Shown: in pieces, positions 8,623 through 18,300 of the stretch | Layout of the letters: each line of letters starts with the position of its first letter | Numbering within the stretch: the stretch's first letter is position 1 | Assembly (NCBI GenBank): GCA_015056565.1 | Contig: SVGB01000005.1 | Location: 83,044 to 147,043 of the forward strand | Source of the DNA: Butyrivibrio sp. | Lineage (GTDB): Bacteria; Bacillota; Clostridia; Lachnospirales; Lachnospiraceae | Length of the DNA stretch: 64,000 bases | Direction: 5' to 3' | Made by a program: the position numbers and the translations under genes | Notes under the pieces: generated by a model | Databases searched by the model: none | What the model was told of the DNA's origin: nothing | The model's input: only the letters and a program-made list of their open reading frames with translations

Positions 8623-8807
8623 TCATCCCCGCTTGATTACCCAAAAAAGTCCACCGGAAATTGGTCAAGTGGATCATGGAATACCGCAGCAGATACGGCC
8701 GGGTAAGAACAGCTAAATTCCTGAAACACCCAGTATCTGCGAGGATATGCCGTGAAAGCCACTTGATCGATTTCCAGTGGACGTTATAATTCAAGAAGCG
8801 GGGATGA
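8623..8807 (-). repeat. Structured element B (185 bp), minus-strand copy
   Basis: Second copy of element A, read on the minus strand. The outer stem TCATCCCCGCTT/AAGCGGGGATGA (8623-8634 with 8796-8807) is perfect over 12 bp. The inner stem is 8649-8672 with 8759-8782 (21 of 24 paired). An apical stem GCAGATAC/GTATCTGC is perfect over 8 bp. The element lies 13 bases after the purA stop on the purA strand, and its inner stem is followed by T6. The stem bases differ from A on both sides, yet pairing is kept. Confidence 0.75.
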
Positions 8808-8820
8808 TTCCGCGTAGGTT

Positions 8821-10116
8821 TTATTTTGAAAGAGGACTCTTTCTGTAAATGATGTCGTTTCTTGCAGGTCCGTTACTTACCATTGTGATAGGATATCCGA
8901 TCTGGCCCTCGATGAACTCGATGTAGTTCCTGCAGTTTTCAGGAAGGTCTTCGTAGTTCTTGATGCCTCTGATATCGCATTTCCATCCTGGAAGTGTCTT
9001 GAATACTGGCTTAGCCTTCTCAAGAAGGTGAGTTACAGGGAACTCGGTTGTAACTTCGCCGTCAATGTCGTAGCCGACACATACAGGGATCTCGTCAAGG
9101 TAGCCAAGTACGTCAAGTACTGTGAATGCTACGTCTGTTGTGCCCTGAAGTCTGCAGCCGTACTTACTTGCTACGCAGTCGTACCAGCCAACTCTTCTTG
9201 GACGACCTGTTGTTGCGCCGTACTCACCGCCGTCACCGCCGCGTCTTCTAAGTTCCTCAGCCTCATCTCCAAAGAGCTCAGATACAAATGCTCCAGCTCC
9301 AACAGCAGAAGAGTAAGCCTTGGATACAGTGACGATCTGCTTGATCTCATAAGGTGGGATTCCTGCACCAATTGCACCGTATGCAGCCAGTGGTGAAGAA
9401 CTTGTAACCATAGGATAGATTCCGTGATCAGGATCCTTCATGGTACCAAGCTGACCTTCAAGAAGGATTGTCTTGCCTTCCTTGATGGCCTTATCAAGAT
9501 AGAGAGAAACATTTCCGATGTATGGCTTAACCTGCTCTCTCCAGTCTACGATCTGATCAAAAAGAGCTTCCTGATCGATAGGATCTGCATGGTAGAGATT
9601 AACTAAGATGACATCTTTGATCTCTGCAATCCTTGCGATCTTTTCTTTTATAACTGAGTCCTCCTGGAAGAACTCGTTGATCTGCCAGCCGATCTTGGCG
9701 AACTTATCTGAATAAAAAGGTGCGATACCTGACTTGGTTGAGCCAAAGCTCTTTCCAGCAAGGCGAGCTTCCTCAAGAGTATCAAATAACACATGATATG
9801 GCATCATGACCTGAACTCTGTCAGAGATCATGATCTGTGGCATTGGAACGCCCTTGGATGTGATCTCATTAAGCTCTTTCATGAACTTGGTAATATCAAA
9901 AGCTACTCCATTGCCAATGATGTTCATGATGTTCTGATGGAAAACACCTGATGGCATTGTGTGAAGTGCAAATTTACCATAATTATTTACAATTGTGTGT
10001 CCTGCATTGGCACCACCCTGAAAACGGATAACGACGTCAGCCTTATCTGCTAAGGTATCTGTGATCTTACCCTTTCCTTCATCGCCCCAGTTAGCGCCTA
10101 CAACAGCTTTTACCAT
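8821..10116 (-). CDS. purA: Adenylosuccinate synthetase
   Basis: Joins IMP and aspartate with GTP to give adenylosuccinate, the first committed step to AMP. The 431-residue product has the N-terminal GTP-binding loop GANWGDEGKGK, then GGANAGHT and the family blocks through to the C-terminus. The frame is open up to 10146, but the start at 10116 is preceded by GAGGAGGC at the right distance and gives the usual MVKAVVGANWGDEG N-terminus. The gene converges on the GH3 gene across a 1.27 kb non-coding region, and structured element B follows its stop. It stands alone here, well away from purL. Confidence 0.97.
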   Translation of the reverse strand: MVKAVVGANWGDEGKGKITDTLADKADVVIRFQGGANAGHTIVNNYGKFALHTMPSGVFHQNIMNIIGNGVAFDITKFMKELNEITSKGVPMPQIMISDRVQVMMPYHVLFDTLEEARLAGKSFGSTKSGIAPFYSDKFAKIGWQINEFFQEDSVIKEKIARIAEIKDVILVNLYHADPIDQEALFDQIVDWREQVKPYIGNVSLYLDKAIKEGKTILLEGQLGTMKDPDHGIYPMVTSSSPLAAYGAIGAGIPPYEIKQIVTVSKAYSSAVGAGAFVSELFGDEAEELRRRGGDGGEYGATTGRPRRVGWYDCVASKYGCRLQGTTDVAFTVLDVLGYLDEIPVCVGYDIDGEVTTEFPVTHLLEKAKPVFKTLPGWKCDIRGIKNYEDLPENCRNYIEFIEGQIGYPITMVSNGPARNDIIYRKSPLSK

Positions 10117-10139
10117 AAAAAATAGCCTCCTCATAAATA

Positions 10140-10155
10140 CTGCCACCTATGGCAG
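10140..10155 (-). promoter_or_regulatory. Small hairpin just upstream of the purA ribosome site
   Basis: CTGCCA and TGGCAG form a 6-bp stem with a 4-base loop shortly before the purA GGAGG. It may influence translation. Evidence is limited to the inverted repeat. Confidence 0.3.
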
Positions 10156-10357
10156 CTCTTTTATTTACACCAAAGAATATACATTAAAACATCACATAAG
10201 TAAAATCAATATTTATTATAATAGGCATAAGGAAAACTTATTTTCCGAAATTTTATATAAATTTACACATTATTTAGACACAATAGACGAAATTTCGCAT
10301 AAAATATAAGGTGCAGGTTATGCATATTTATGAATCCAAATTTATGGAGGTTTATCT

Positions 10358-12070
10358 ATGGCTAAAACAGATAAGCAGAATGAGTTTTCACAGGATAGTT
10401 TCAAGAACTTGTCAGTTTCTGAGAAGTTCAAAAAAGTATTTGGGAGCTTTAGGAATAATCTTATAGCTGTCTTCGTGGTAATTGTGCTAATTGATGTGAT
10501 AGCTCTTTTCAATCTAGGAAATATCTATCACAAATACTATGAGCAAAATTCTCAGCAGGGTGAAATAAGAATAACTATCCAGGCTCTTGCCAAGTATTAT
10601 CTGTGGGCTATGAACGCTCAGGATGAGGCTGACAGGCAGGAACAGCTTGAAGGCGCCTACGAAAAGATCCAGGAGATGAATGATGGACTGGATGCACTGA
10701 GCAAGGTATATAAAGGAGACCTTTCAAATGCATATCAGCACCTTAAAGATATTGATAAGTCGGATGATACCCTTGTCAGTATGTTTGAGTCTGGAGCATC
10801 ACATGAAGAAATTTATGCATACTATGTAGCCAATACCAATGAGGCTATAAAGGTGGTTGTTAAGGACTTTAAAGAGATTGGTATCGCAGCAAAAGAAGGT
10901 GCTGCAAGAGCATATTCTATGTCACTTCTTGCAGTTATCATAATGACCATTATTTCCCTTATCGTGGTAATATATGCTCTTATGTACTCAGCCAAGGCAA
11001 GAGCAGCTCTTACAAAGAGTATCCTTGGACCTATCGAGGCTATTTCACAGGCAGCTGATGACATGGCAAAGGGTAAACTTGAGATCCAAGTTGAGACAGA
11101 TTCCAAAGACGAACTTGGAAAGCTTGCTGACGATATTACAGAATCAACCAATATAATTGAGCGCATTGTAAAAGACATTGATGAGACCCTTCACAGAATG
11201 TCTGCCGGAGACTTCTCAACAGGCTCACAGAATGAAGGCATTTACGTGGGCGACTACAAAGCCATCAGCAGCGCTCTTTCTGATATTTCAGATAACCTCT
11301 CAAGCACACTCCTTGAGGTTAAGAATTCTTCAAGCCAGGTATCCCAGGGAGCAACCAATATGTCCCAGGGCGCTACAGATCTTGCTGAGGGAGCCACAGA
11401 CCAGGCAGCTGCAGTTCAGGAGCTTACAGCTTCAGTAAACTCTATTACAGAACAGACCAAGCAACTTGCTGACGTGGCAGAGAGAAGTAAGAACATGGCT
11501 ACATCAGTTAGAGACAACGCAGAACTTTCTGCAAGAAAGATGCACCTTGTTACTGATGCCATGACCAGGATCACAGAGGCATCTGCAGAGATCGAGCAGG
11601 TTACAAATACTATCGAAGCAATTGCCAAACAGACATCACTTCTTGCCCTCAATGCTTCAATCGAGGCAGCAAGAGCTGGTGAGACAGGAAAAGGTTTTGC
11701 AGTTGTTGCTGAACAGATCGGAGAGCTGGCAGACCAAAGTACTGAGGCTGCCAAGAACACCCATCAGCTTATTGCAGATACAATGGATGAGATCGGCAAC
11801 GGTAACGCAGTTGTTGCTGAGACTACAGAGGCTCTTGACGCTATGCAGCACAGCGTAGAAGAGATCACAGAGATGATCATCGAAACAGGAGACCTTGCAG
11901 GACAGCAGGCTCAGAGCATGGATGAGATCGACAAGGGAATCGAGCAGATTTCCAACGTGGTACAGAACAACTCCGCTACAGCTCAGGAGTCAAGCGCTGT
12001 TTCCTTAGAGCTTTCAGAGCAGTCAGAGAGTCTGAATAAGCTCATTGGACAGTTCACCATCAATGGTTAA
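10358..12070 (+). CDS. Methyl-accepting chemotaxis protein
   Basis: A transmembrane chemoreceptor of 570 residues that controls the CheA kinase. Order: short basic cytoplasmic start, TM1 (about 30-52), a four-helix-type ligand domain (about 53-185), TM2 (about 186-210), HAMP (about 212-268) and a long coiled-coil signalling domain. The highly conserved hairpin tip is visible ([20 protein letters not shown], then [15 protein letters not shown]). There is no C-terminal CheR/CheB-docking pentapeptide. The start follows TGGAGG. A terminator follows at 12088-12131. With the CheC-like and CheY-like genes further on, it shows a chemotactic, probably flagellated cell. The ligand is unknown. Confidence 0.95.
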   Translation: MAKTDKQNEFSQDSFKNLSVSEKFKKVFGSFRNNLIAVFVVIVLIDVIALFNLGNIYHKYYEQNSQQGEIRITIQALAKYYLWAMNAQDEADRQEQLEGAYEKIQEMNDGLDALSKVYKGDLSNAYQHLKDIDKSDDTLVSMFESGASHEEIYAYYVANTNEAIKVVVKDFKEIGIAAKEGAARAYSMSLLAVIIMTIISLIVVIYALMYSAKARAALTKSILGPIEAISQAADDMAKGKLEIQVETDSKDELGKLADDITESTNIIERIVKDIDETLHRMSAGDFSTGSQNEGIYVGDYKAISSALSDISDNLSSTLLEVKNSSSQVSQGATNMSQGATDLAEGATDQAAAVQELTASVNSITEQTKQLADVAERSKNMATSVRDNAELSARKMHLVTDAMTRITEASAEIEQVTNTIEAIAKQTSLLALNASIEAARAGETGKGFAVVAEQIGELADQSTEAAKNTHQLIADTMDEIGNGNAVVAETTEALDAMQHSVEEITEMIIETGDLAGQQAQSMDEIDKGIEQISNVVQNNSATAQESSAVSLELSEQSESLNKLIGQFTING

Positions 12071-12087
12071 ATTTTATAAAATCCGCT

Positions 12088-12131
12088 AAAAAGGCCCTTT
12101 GCGTAGGCGTTGTCCTGCGTGGGGGGCTTTT
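12088..12131 (+). terminator. Rho-independent terminator after the chemoreceptor gene
   Basis: AAAAGGCCC pairs with GGGGGCTTTT, with an inner stem of CGTAGG with CCTGCG, ending in a short T tract. Confidence 0.8.
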
Positions 12132-12231
12132 ATTTGCCTATTTTTTTCAATTAGTGTATGATATGCAGTGTTTTTGCAGGAAACTTTTTTGCATGGAAGA
12201 TCATAACTAATTCAGGAAAACAGGTGAAAAA

Positions 12232-13128
12232 ATGGAAACAAATAATACAAAGACTCCTACATATAAAAGAGTATTAGCCTGGATAGGCATAGTCATTTTA
12301 GTTGGCATGTACCTGGTACTTTTGTACGAGGCCCTTACAGGATCACCAGAGACCTACAACGTGTTCATCACCTGCGTGGCGGCAACCATCGCAGTGCCAA
12401 TTATTCTTTGGCTCCTTATCTGGTCTATCGGAGCGCTGACAGGAAGACATACTGTTGCTTCCCTTGATGCCATGACCAGCAACAGGATGCATGACAAGTA
12501 CGGAAATGTGATCCCCGAAGGGAAAATAAGGACCATTGTTTTTGACATTGGAAATGTGCTGGTAGATTTTGCCTGGAGGCCACTTATTGAAAAACGCGGC
12601 TTTGACAGCGACATGGTGGACAGGATTGCCAAGGCTTCAGTATTTAGCGAAGACTGGGTTGAATTTGATAAGGGTAATCTATCTATAGAAGAGATCATTG
12701 ACCTTTTTGTGGAGAACGATCCTGAGATTGAAAGCGAGATCAGAAAGGCATTTTCAGACCTTACAGATATAGTTACCAAGAGAGAAAGAACTATTCCCTG
12801 GATAAACGCCATAAAGGCAGCAGGATATCAGGTTCTCGTTCTTTCAAACTTCAGCAAGATGGCTGTTGAAAACTGCAAAGAAGCCATGGGATTTTTAGAC
12901 TATGTTGATGGCGGGATCCTTAGCTACAAAGACCACGTAGTAAAACCTGGAGAGGAGATCTACAAGCTCCTTATGGAGAGATATGATCTTACAGCTGATA
13001 CTACAGTCTTTATTGACGACACACCTGAAAACATCGATACAGCTAAGAGACTTGGCTGGAACGGTATCGTATTTAAGTCCTACGACCAGGTTGAGGATGA
13101 GCTTAGAGCTCTCGGCGTTAAGTACTGA
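12232..13128 (+). CDS. HAD-family hydrolase with N-terminal membrane anchor
   Basis: 298 residues. Two predicted TM helices (about 14-35 and 44-69) precede a complete HAD subfamily IA domain of the YihX/sugar-phosphatase type. Motif I is FDIGNVLVDF (Asp nucleophile), motif II is VLSNFS, the motif III Lys is in VVKPGEEIY and motif IV is FIDDTPENID. It probably dephosphorylates a small phosphorylated metabolite. YihX-type enzymes act on alpha-glucose-1-phosphate, but the substrate cannot be read from sequence. The membrane anchor is unusual for this family, whose members are normally soluble. The stop is only four bases from the end of the convergent LysR gene. Confidence 0.85.
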   Translation: METNNTKTPTYKRVLAWIGIVILVGMYLVLLYEALTGSPETYNVFITCVAATIAVPIILWLLIWSIGALTGRHTVASLDAMTSNRMHDKYGNVIPEGKIRTIVFDIGNVLVDFAWRPLIEKRGFDSDMVDRIAKASVFSEDWVEFDKGNLSIEEIIDLFVENDPEIESEIRKAFSDLTDIVTKRERTIPWINAIKAAGYQVLVLSNFSKMAVENCKEAMGFLDYVDGGILSYKDHVVKPGEEIYKLLMERYDLTADTTVFIDDTPENIDTAKRLGWNGIVFKSYDQVEDELRALGVKY

Positions 13129-13132
13129 GGTG

Positions 13133-14032
13133 TTACCTGTGATCGTCGTTTCCAAGGATGAGCCTAAGCAGCTCAGACGCAGCAAGGCTAAGCGGCCTTG
13201 ACTTATCACTTACAACACAAATATTTCGTTTAGGAAGTATCTTATTGAAGCGGAGTTCGAACAGGACTCCGCTTTCTAAATATTCTTTTGCAAAGCTCTT
13301 TACAACGCAGCCAACACCAAGGTTTCTTAAGGTGAACTGCACGATCATGTCGCTGGTTGCAAGCTCAAACTCAGGCTGGATAGAAACCCCATTATCTTTC
13401 AAAAATGAATCCACATAGTCCCTTGTGCTGGATTTACCATCAAGCATGATAAGAGGAAGGCTCTCAAGGTCCTTGTAGTCCATCATCCTGTTCTTGTACT
13501 GGATAAAGCGCCTTGCAGCCACAAAAGTATCCTCGATCTCGGAAACCTCGTGGAACTCGTAGTTTTCTTTTTCTGAAAAAGGAGATGAGATAACGCCAAA
13601 GTCTATAAGATCCCTGTCAAGGTAACTTAAGGTTTCAGGAGTTGGTCCATTGGTTACTGTGACCTTGATACCAGGGTGCAGCTCATGGAATTTCTCAAGA
13701 TAGGGCAAAAGAAAAAATCTAAGAGTCATGTCACTGGCTCCGATCCTGACTTCTCCTGCGTCCAGATGAAGGAGCTGCTTAAGTCTCTTTTCCCCAAGGT
13801 CAAATTCCTGATAGCCCCGTTCAACATATCTATATAGAAGAGTACCCTCACTGGTGAGCTTCATGCCTCTTGCAGTTCTCTGGAAAAGAGTACAGGAAAG
13901 AGAATTCTCAAGCTGATGTATGGACTGGCTGACAGCAGGCTGGGAAATAGACAGCTCTTTTGCTGCCAAAGTGATGCTGCCTAGTCTGCCAACATGATAA
14001 AAAACTTTATAGTATTCGAAATTCTCCAGCAT
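13133..14032 (-). CDS. LysR-family transcriptional regulator
   Basis: 299 residues. The N-terminal winged helix-turn-helix (about 3-60, with the signature SISQPAVSQSIHQLE) is followed by a two-lobed effector-binding domain (about 90-290). The frame is open to 14068, but the ATG at 14032 has AGGAG exactly seven bases upstream and gives the standard MLENFEYYKVFY start, so the longer form is rejected. The regulated genes are unknown. The divergent 161-aa gene at 14231 shares the upstream region and is the natural candidate. Confidence 0.93.
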   Translation of the reverse strand: MLENFEYYKVFYHVGRLGSITLAAKELSISQPAVSQSIHQLENSLSCTLFQRTARGMKLTSEGTLLYRYVERGYQEFDLGEKRLKQLLHLDAGEVRIGASDMTLRFFLLPYLEKFHELHPGIKVTVTNGPTPETLSYLDRDLIDFGVISSPFSEKENYEFHEVSEIEDTFVAARRFIQYKNRMMDYKDLESLPLIMLDGKSSTRDYVDSFLKDNGVSIQPEFELATSDMIVQFTLRNLGVGCVVKSFAKEYLESGVLFELRFNKILPKRNICVVSDKSRPLSLAASELLRLILGNDDHR

Positions 14033-14118
14033 AGAGGCACTCCTACTTCCTTTGTTTTCATTAATCATACAGCACTAAAGTGGCCCTTACAAATTGATTT
14101 TGATCAGGCGATTTTCTC

Positions 14119-14147
14119 TAGACATCAGCCGAGGTACTTGCTATAAT
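14119..14147 (+). promoter_or_regulatory. Promoter for the 161-aa gene
   Basis: -35 TAGACA (14119-14124), a 17-base spacer and -10 TATAAT (14142-14147) with an extended TGC. It lies in the space shared with the divergent lysR gene. A small hairpin (AGCTC/GAGCT, about 14153-14171) followed by T7 lies just downstream in the leader. Confidence 0.65.
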
Positions 14148-14230
14148 GTTTTGGAGCTCGAACCGAGAGCTTTTTTTCTGAAAAATCAAAAATACGAAAT
14201 GGCGTTAAGCCAGGAAAGGCGCGGGTTTCA

Positions 14231-14716
14231 ATGGATTTTGAAAATGACAAAAGTGTCAATGAAAACAGTGTTGAGGATATCGTTTTAAGGTATCGTCCTG
14301 AGCTTTCCAAGCTGACTCCTTATCTTAACTGGCTTAAGGAGAACACAAGTCACGATGTGGCTCAGAGCTACTCGAACAGCGATCTTAAGTCGATGCCATT
14401 TCCTGTTTATGATTCTAATCTTCTGGCCTTTGTTAAGGCAGCTCAGACCACCAATTTGCTTGACAGAAACTACGTATATGTATATTCCAGGAACAGGCTT
14501 AATTCCCCCAAGGATGAGCTTATGTTCATTCAGGACGCCCAGATAACAGATATGGATGACCTTGCTGGGATCCTTTCATGCTACATCCTTCAGGGCATGA
14601 GCAAGGGTGCCAAGTGGGCACAGGGTGTTAAAACAGGAGTCCTTTATAACGTAGTAAAAAAGATGGATGAGCTGGTCCGTTTTTGGGGGCAAGAGACCGA
14701 CAGGCCGCTAATCTAA
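14231..14716 (+). CDS. Hypothetical protein, 161 aa
   Basis: Small soluble protein. The C-terminal part (about 110-155, with DLAGILSCYILQGMSKGAKW and a VLYNVVKKM helix) reminds me of DUF6508-type proteins, but I hold this only loosely. There are no membrane segments and no catalytic motif. It has a good promoter of its own (14119-14147), is divergent from the LysR gene and lies 16 bases before the TetR gene, so it and tetR are likely co-transcribed. Confidence 0.72.
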   Translation: MDFENDKSVNENSVEDIVLRYRPELSKLTPYLNWLKENTSHDVAQSYSNSDLKSMPFPVYDSNLLAFVKAAQTTNLLDRNYVYVYSRNRLNSPKDELMFIQDAQITDMDDLAGILSCYILQGMSKGAKWAQGVKTGVLYNVVKKMDELVRFWGQETDRPLI

Positions 14717-14732
14717 GTTGAGTGGAGGATAA

Positions 14733-15323
14733 ATGGGAGAGAAATCAGTTCAGAAGAGAAAGTACATTATTGATAAGGCCAGAACAGTTTTTTCTGAAAA
14801 AGGCTTCAAGAATGTAACAATGAAGGATATCGTGGACGCCTGCGAGATCAGTCGCGGAGGCCTTTATCTTTATTTCTCAAGTACTGATGAGCTTTTCCTT
14901 TCCGTTTTGTCTGATGATTCCGATGATGAGGATACAGTCCTTGCATCTATTTCCGGTAGTGCAGCTGCCGGGGATATGCTGGCTCTTTTCCTCAAGGAAC
15001 AGAAAAAAGAAATCCTTAGAAAGAAAAACAATCTGACAGTTGCCACATATGAGTACTTCACACTTCATAAGGCGGCTGCTCTTGATAATCCCCTTAAACG
15101 TCAGTTTGATACAGCAGTTAAGATAGTTGAGAAGCTCATTGAAAACGGTGTTGAGACTGGTGAGTTCTATTGTGAGAATCCTCTTGGATGTGCTCGCAAT
15201 CTTATGTACGTGGTTGAGGGGCTTAAGATAACAGCTGGTACCATTGGCATTACAGAAGAGACCATTGATAAAGAGCTTATGTACGTCATGCAGGGATTAG
15301 TGCCCGATGAATTAAATAATTAA
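14733..15323 (+). CDS. TetR-family transcriptional regulator
   Basis: 196 residues. The N-terminal TetR helix-turn-helix (about 10-57) shows the usual pattern: IIDKARTVFSEKGF, then TMKDIVDACEISRGGLYLYF. The C-terminal helical ligand domain is specific to the protein and gives no clue to the inducer. The start is set by GGAGG seven bases before the ATG. It is downstream of the 161-aa gene and is followed by a strong terminator 22 bases before purL. Confidence 0.93.
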   Translation: MGEKSVQKRKYIIDKARTVFSEKGFKNVTMKDIVDACEISRGGLYLYFSSTDELFLSVLSDDSDDEDTVLASISGSAAAGDMLALFLKEQKKEILRKKNNLTVATYEYFTLHKAAALDNPLKRQFDTAVKIVEKLIENGVETGEFYCENPLGCARNLMYVVEGLKITAGTIGITEETIDKELMYVMQGLVPDELNN

Positions 15324-15330
15324 TGATTTG

Positions 15331-15363
15331 AAAAGTGCTTTGGATTTCCTGAAGCACTTTTTT
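15331..15363 (+). terminator. Terminator between tetR and purL, possibly a purL attenuator
   Basis: AAAAGTGCTT (15331-15340) pairs perfectly with AAGCACTTTT (15352-15361) and runs into a T tract. Only 22 bases separate it from the purL start, too little room for a full promoter. Confidence 0.8.
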
Positions 15364-15385
15364 CAAAAGTAAGGAAGGAGAAATT

Positions 15386-18300
15386 ATGAGCGCAGTAAGA
15401 AGAGTTTATGTGGAGAAGAAGGAACCTTTTGCAGTTAAGGCAAAAGAGCTTAAGGCTGAGATAAAGGGGTATCTCGGAATTAAGAGTGTTGAGAACGTAA
15501 GGATGTTCATCAGATACGACGTTGAGAACGTATCAGACGAGGTATTTGAAAAGGCCTGCAGGACAGTCTTTTCAGAGCCACCAGTTGATGATCTTTATAG
15601 AGAAGAAATTGAGATTCCTGCTGGAGCAAGGGTGTTCAGCATCGAGGCACTTCCTGGACAGTTTGACCAGAGAGCAGACTCAGCTGAGCAGTGCGTACGC
15701 TTTATTAAGGGCGACGAGCATCCAGTTATCAGGACTGCAGTAACATATATGCTTATTGGTAACGTATCAGACGAGGAGCTTTTAAAGATCCAGAACTACA
15801 CCATGAACCCTGTGGATTCAAGGATTGCTAGTGATACTAAGCCTGAGACACTGGTAGAAGTTTACGACGAGCCAGAGGACGTTAAGATCTTTGACGGCTT
15901 CAAGGACATGGATGAAAAGAGTCTTAAAGACCTCTATGAGTCCCTGGGCCTTGCCATGACCTTTAACGACTTTAAGTGGATCCAGCAGTACTTCTCTGGT
16001 GAGGAGCACAGAGACCCTTCAATGACAGAGATAAGGGTTCTTGATACCTACTGGTCAGACCACTGCCGCCACACAACCTTCGGAACTGAGCTCACAAACG
16101 TAACCTTTGAAGATGGCGATTACAAGGCGCCAATTGAGGGTGCATATAAAGAGTACCTCTCAGCAAGAGATGCACTCTACAAGACTGATGACAAGAAGAA
16201 AGAGAAGTTCATCTCCCTTATGGACATCGCTCTTATGGGTATGAAGAAGCTTAAGGCAGACGGTAAACTCACAGACATGGAAGAGTCTGAGGAGAACAAC
16301 GCCTGCACAGTTGTTGTACCTATCGAGGTTGATTACGGCGATGGTCCAAAGACTGAGAACTGGCTTGTATTTTTCAAGAACGAAACCCACAACCATCCTA
16401 CTGAGATCGAGCCTTTTGGTGGAGCTGCAACATGTCTTGGCGGAGCCATCAGAGATCCCCTTTCAGGAAGAGGTTATGTATACCAGGCTATGCGTGTAAC
16501 AGGCGCTGCAGATCCTACAGTTCCTGTAGCTGATACCATGAAGGGCAAGCTTTCACAGAAAAAGCTTGTTCGCGGCGCAGCAAGCGGATATTCATCCTAC
16601 GGTAACCAGATCGGTCTTGCAACCGGTTATGTAAAAGAGATCTATCACCCTGGATACGTTGCTAAGCGTATGGAGATCGGTGCTGTTATGGGCGCTGCTC
16701 CTCAGGAACATGTAATTAGAGAGAGCGCAGATCCGGGAGATATCATCATTCTCCTTGGCGGAAGAACTGGTAGAGACGGCTGCGGCGGAGCAACAGGATC
16801 TTCCAAGGCGCATGATTCCAAGTCCCTTACAACCTGCGGCGCTGAAGTTCAGAAGGGTAATGCTCCTACAGAGCGTAAGCTCCAGAGGCTCTTTAGAAGA
16901 CCAGAGGTAAGTGAACTTATCAAGAAATGTAACGACTTTGGTGCAGGCGGTGTTTCAGTAGCCATCGGCGAGCTTGCTCCAGGTCTTGATATCAACCTTG
17001 ACCTTGTGCCTAAAAAGTACGCAGGTCTTGACGGAACAGAGCTTGCAATCTCTGAGTCTCAGGAGAGAATGGCAGTTGTTGTTGCTCCTAAGGACGTTGA
17101 CAAGTTCCTTTCATATGCATCAGAGGAAAACCTTGAAGCTGTTAAGGTTGCAGTTGTAACCAAGGAGCCAAGGCTTGTTCTTAACTGGAGAGGCAAGAAG
17201 ATAGTAGATATTAAGAGGGCTTTCCTTGATACCAACGGAGCTCACCAGGAGACACAGGTCAAGGTAGAGATCCCTTCAAAGAAGGACAATTACCTTGAAA
17301 AGATCGCATCAGAAGGCGCTTCTAAGGCCCTTGAAGCAGGAGATGTTAAGGGAGCATGGCTTTCAGAGATGAGTGACCTTAACGTATGCTCACAGAAAGG
17401 CCTTGTTGAGATGTTTGACTCCTCAATCGGCGCAGGCACAGTAGTTATGCCTTACGGCGGTAAGTACCAGCTCTCCGAGACCCAGACCATGATCGCAAAA
17501 CTCCCTGTTCTTGCAGGTAAGACAGATACAGTAACAATGATGAGCTACGGCTTTGATCCATTCCTTTCAAGCTGGAGCCCATACCACGGCGCAGCATACG
17601 CTGTTACAGAGTCTGTGGCAAGGATCGTTGCAAGCGGCGGATCACTTAAAAACCTCCACTTCACCTTCCAGGAGTACTTCAAGAGAATGACAGAGGATCC
17701 AACAAGATGGAGCCAGCCTTTCACAGCTCTTCTTGGAGCTTTTGATGCTCAGCTGAAATTCGGCGTAGCTTCAATCGGTGGTAAGGACTCAATGTCCGGA
17801 TCCTTCAACGAGATAAACGTACCACCTACACTGGTTTCCTTCGCAGTAGATGTGGCTACCCAGAAGGACGTTGTAACTTCTGAGCTCAAGAAGGCAGGAA
17901 ACGCCCTTGTTCAGTTCAAGATCGCAAGAGACGAGTATGACCTTCCAGACTATGACAAGGTTATAGCTCTTTATAACGGTATAAAAGAACTTATGGCAGC
18001 AGGCAAGGTGGCTAGCGCTTACGCTGAGGATTCTTACGGAATCGCAGCAGCTGTCAGCAAGATGGCATTCGGTAACGGCCTTGGGGTAGCAATTGATGAT
18101 GCTATCCCTGCAAAAGAGCTCTTTGCAAACGATATTGCAGACATCATCGCAGAGATCCCTTCTGAGTTTGTTGATGATGCCCTGAGGCTTTCAGGCGCAA
18201 GAAAGATCGGTGTTGTAACAGATGATGGCAAGTTCTCATTTGCTGGCACCAGCGTAACAGTAGAAGAGGCCCTTGATTCCTGGAAGAGCAAGCTTGAGAA

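Noticed and set aside
7583..8794. Short frames in the bgl-purA gap, two of which give similar peptides (MNY...LSRHIL...LRYS)
   Set aside because: The similarity comes from the shared DNA of elements A and B. Stem changes are compensated at the DNA level, not by synonymous codon change, and there are no ribosome sites.
7570..8807. An insertion sequence bounded by elements A and B as terminal inverted repeats
   Set aside because: No transposase frame or target duplication is seen between them, and each element fits its own neighbouring gene end better than a composite element.
10117..10357. Riboswitch (purine or c-di-GMP) between purA and the chemoreceptor gene
   Set aside because: I could not find the conserved core of either class. 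Only a 6-bp hairpin near purA is visible.
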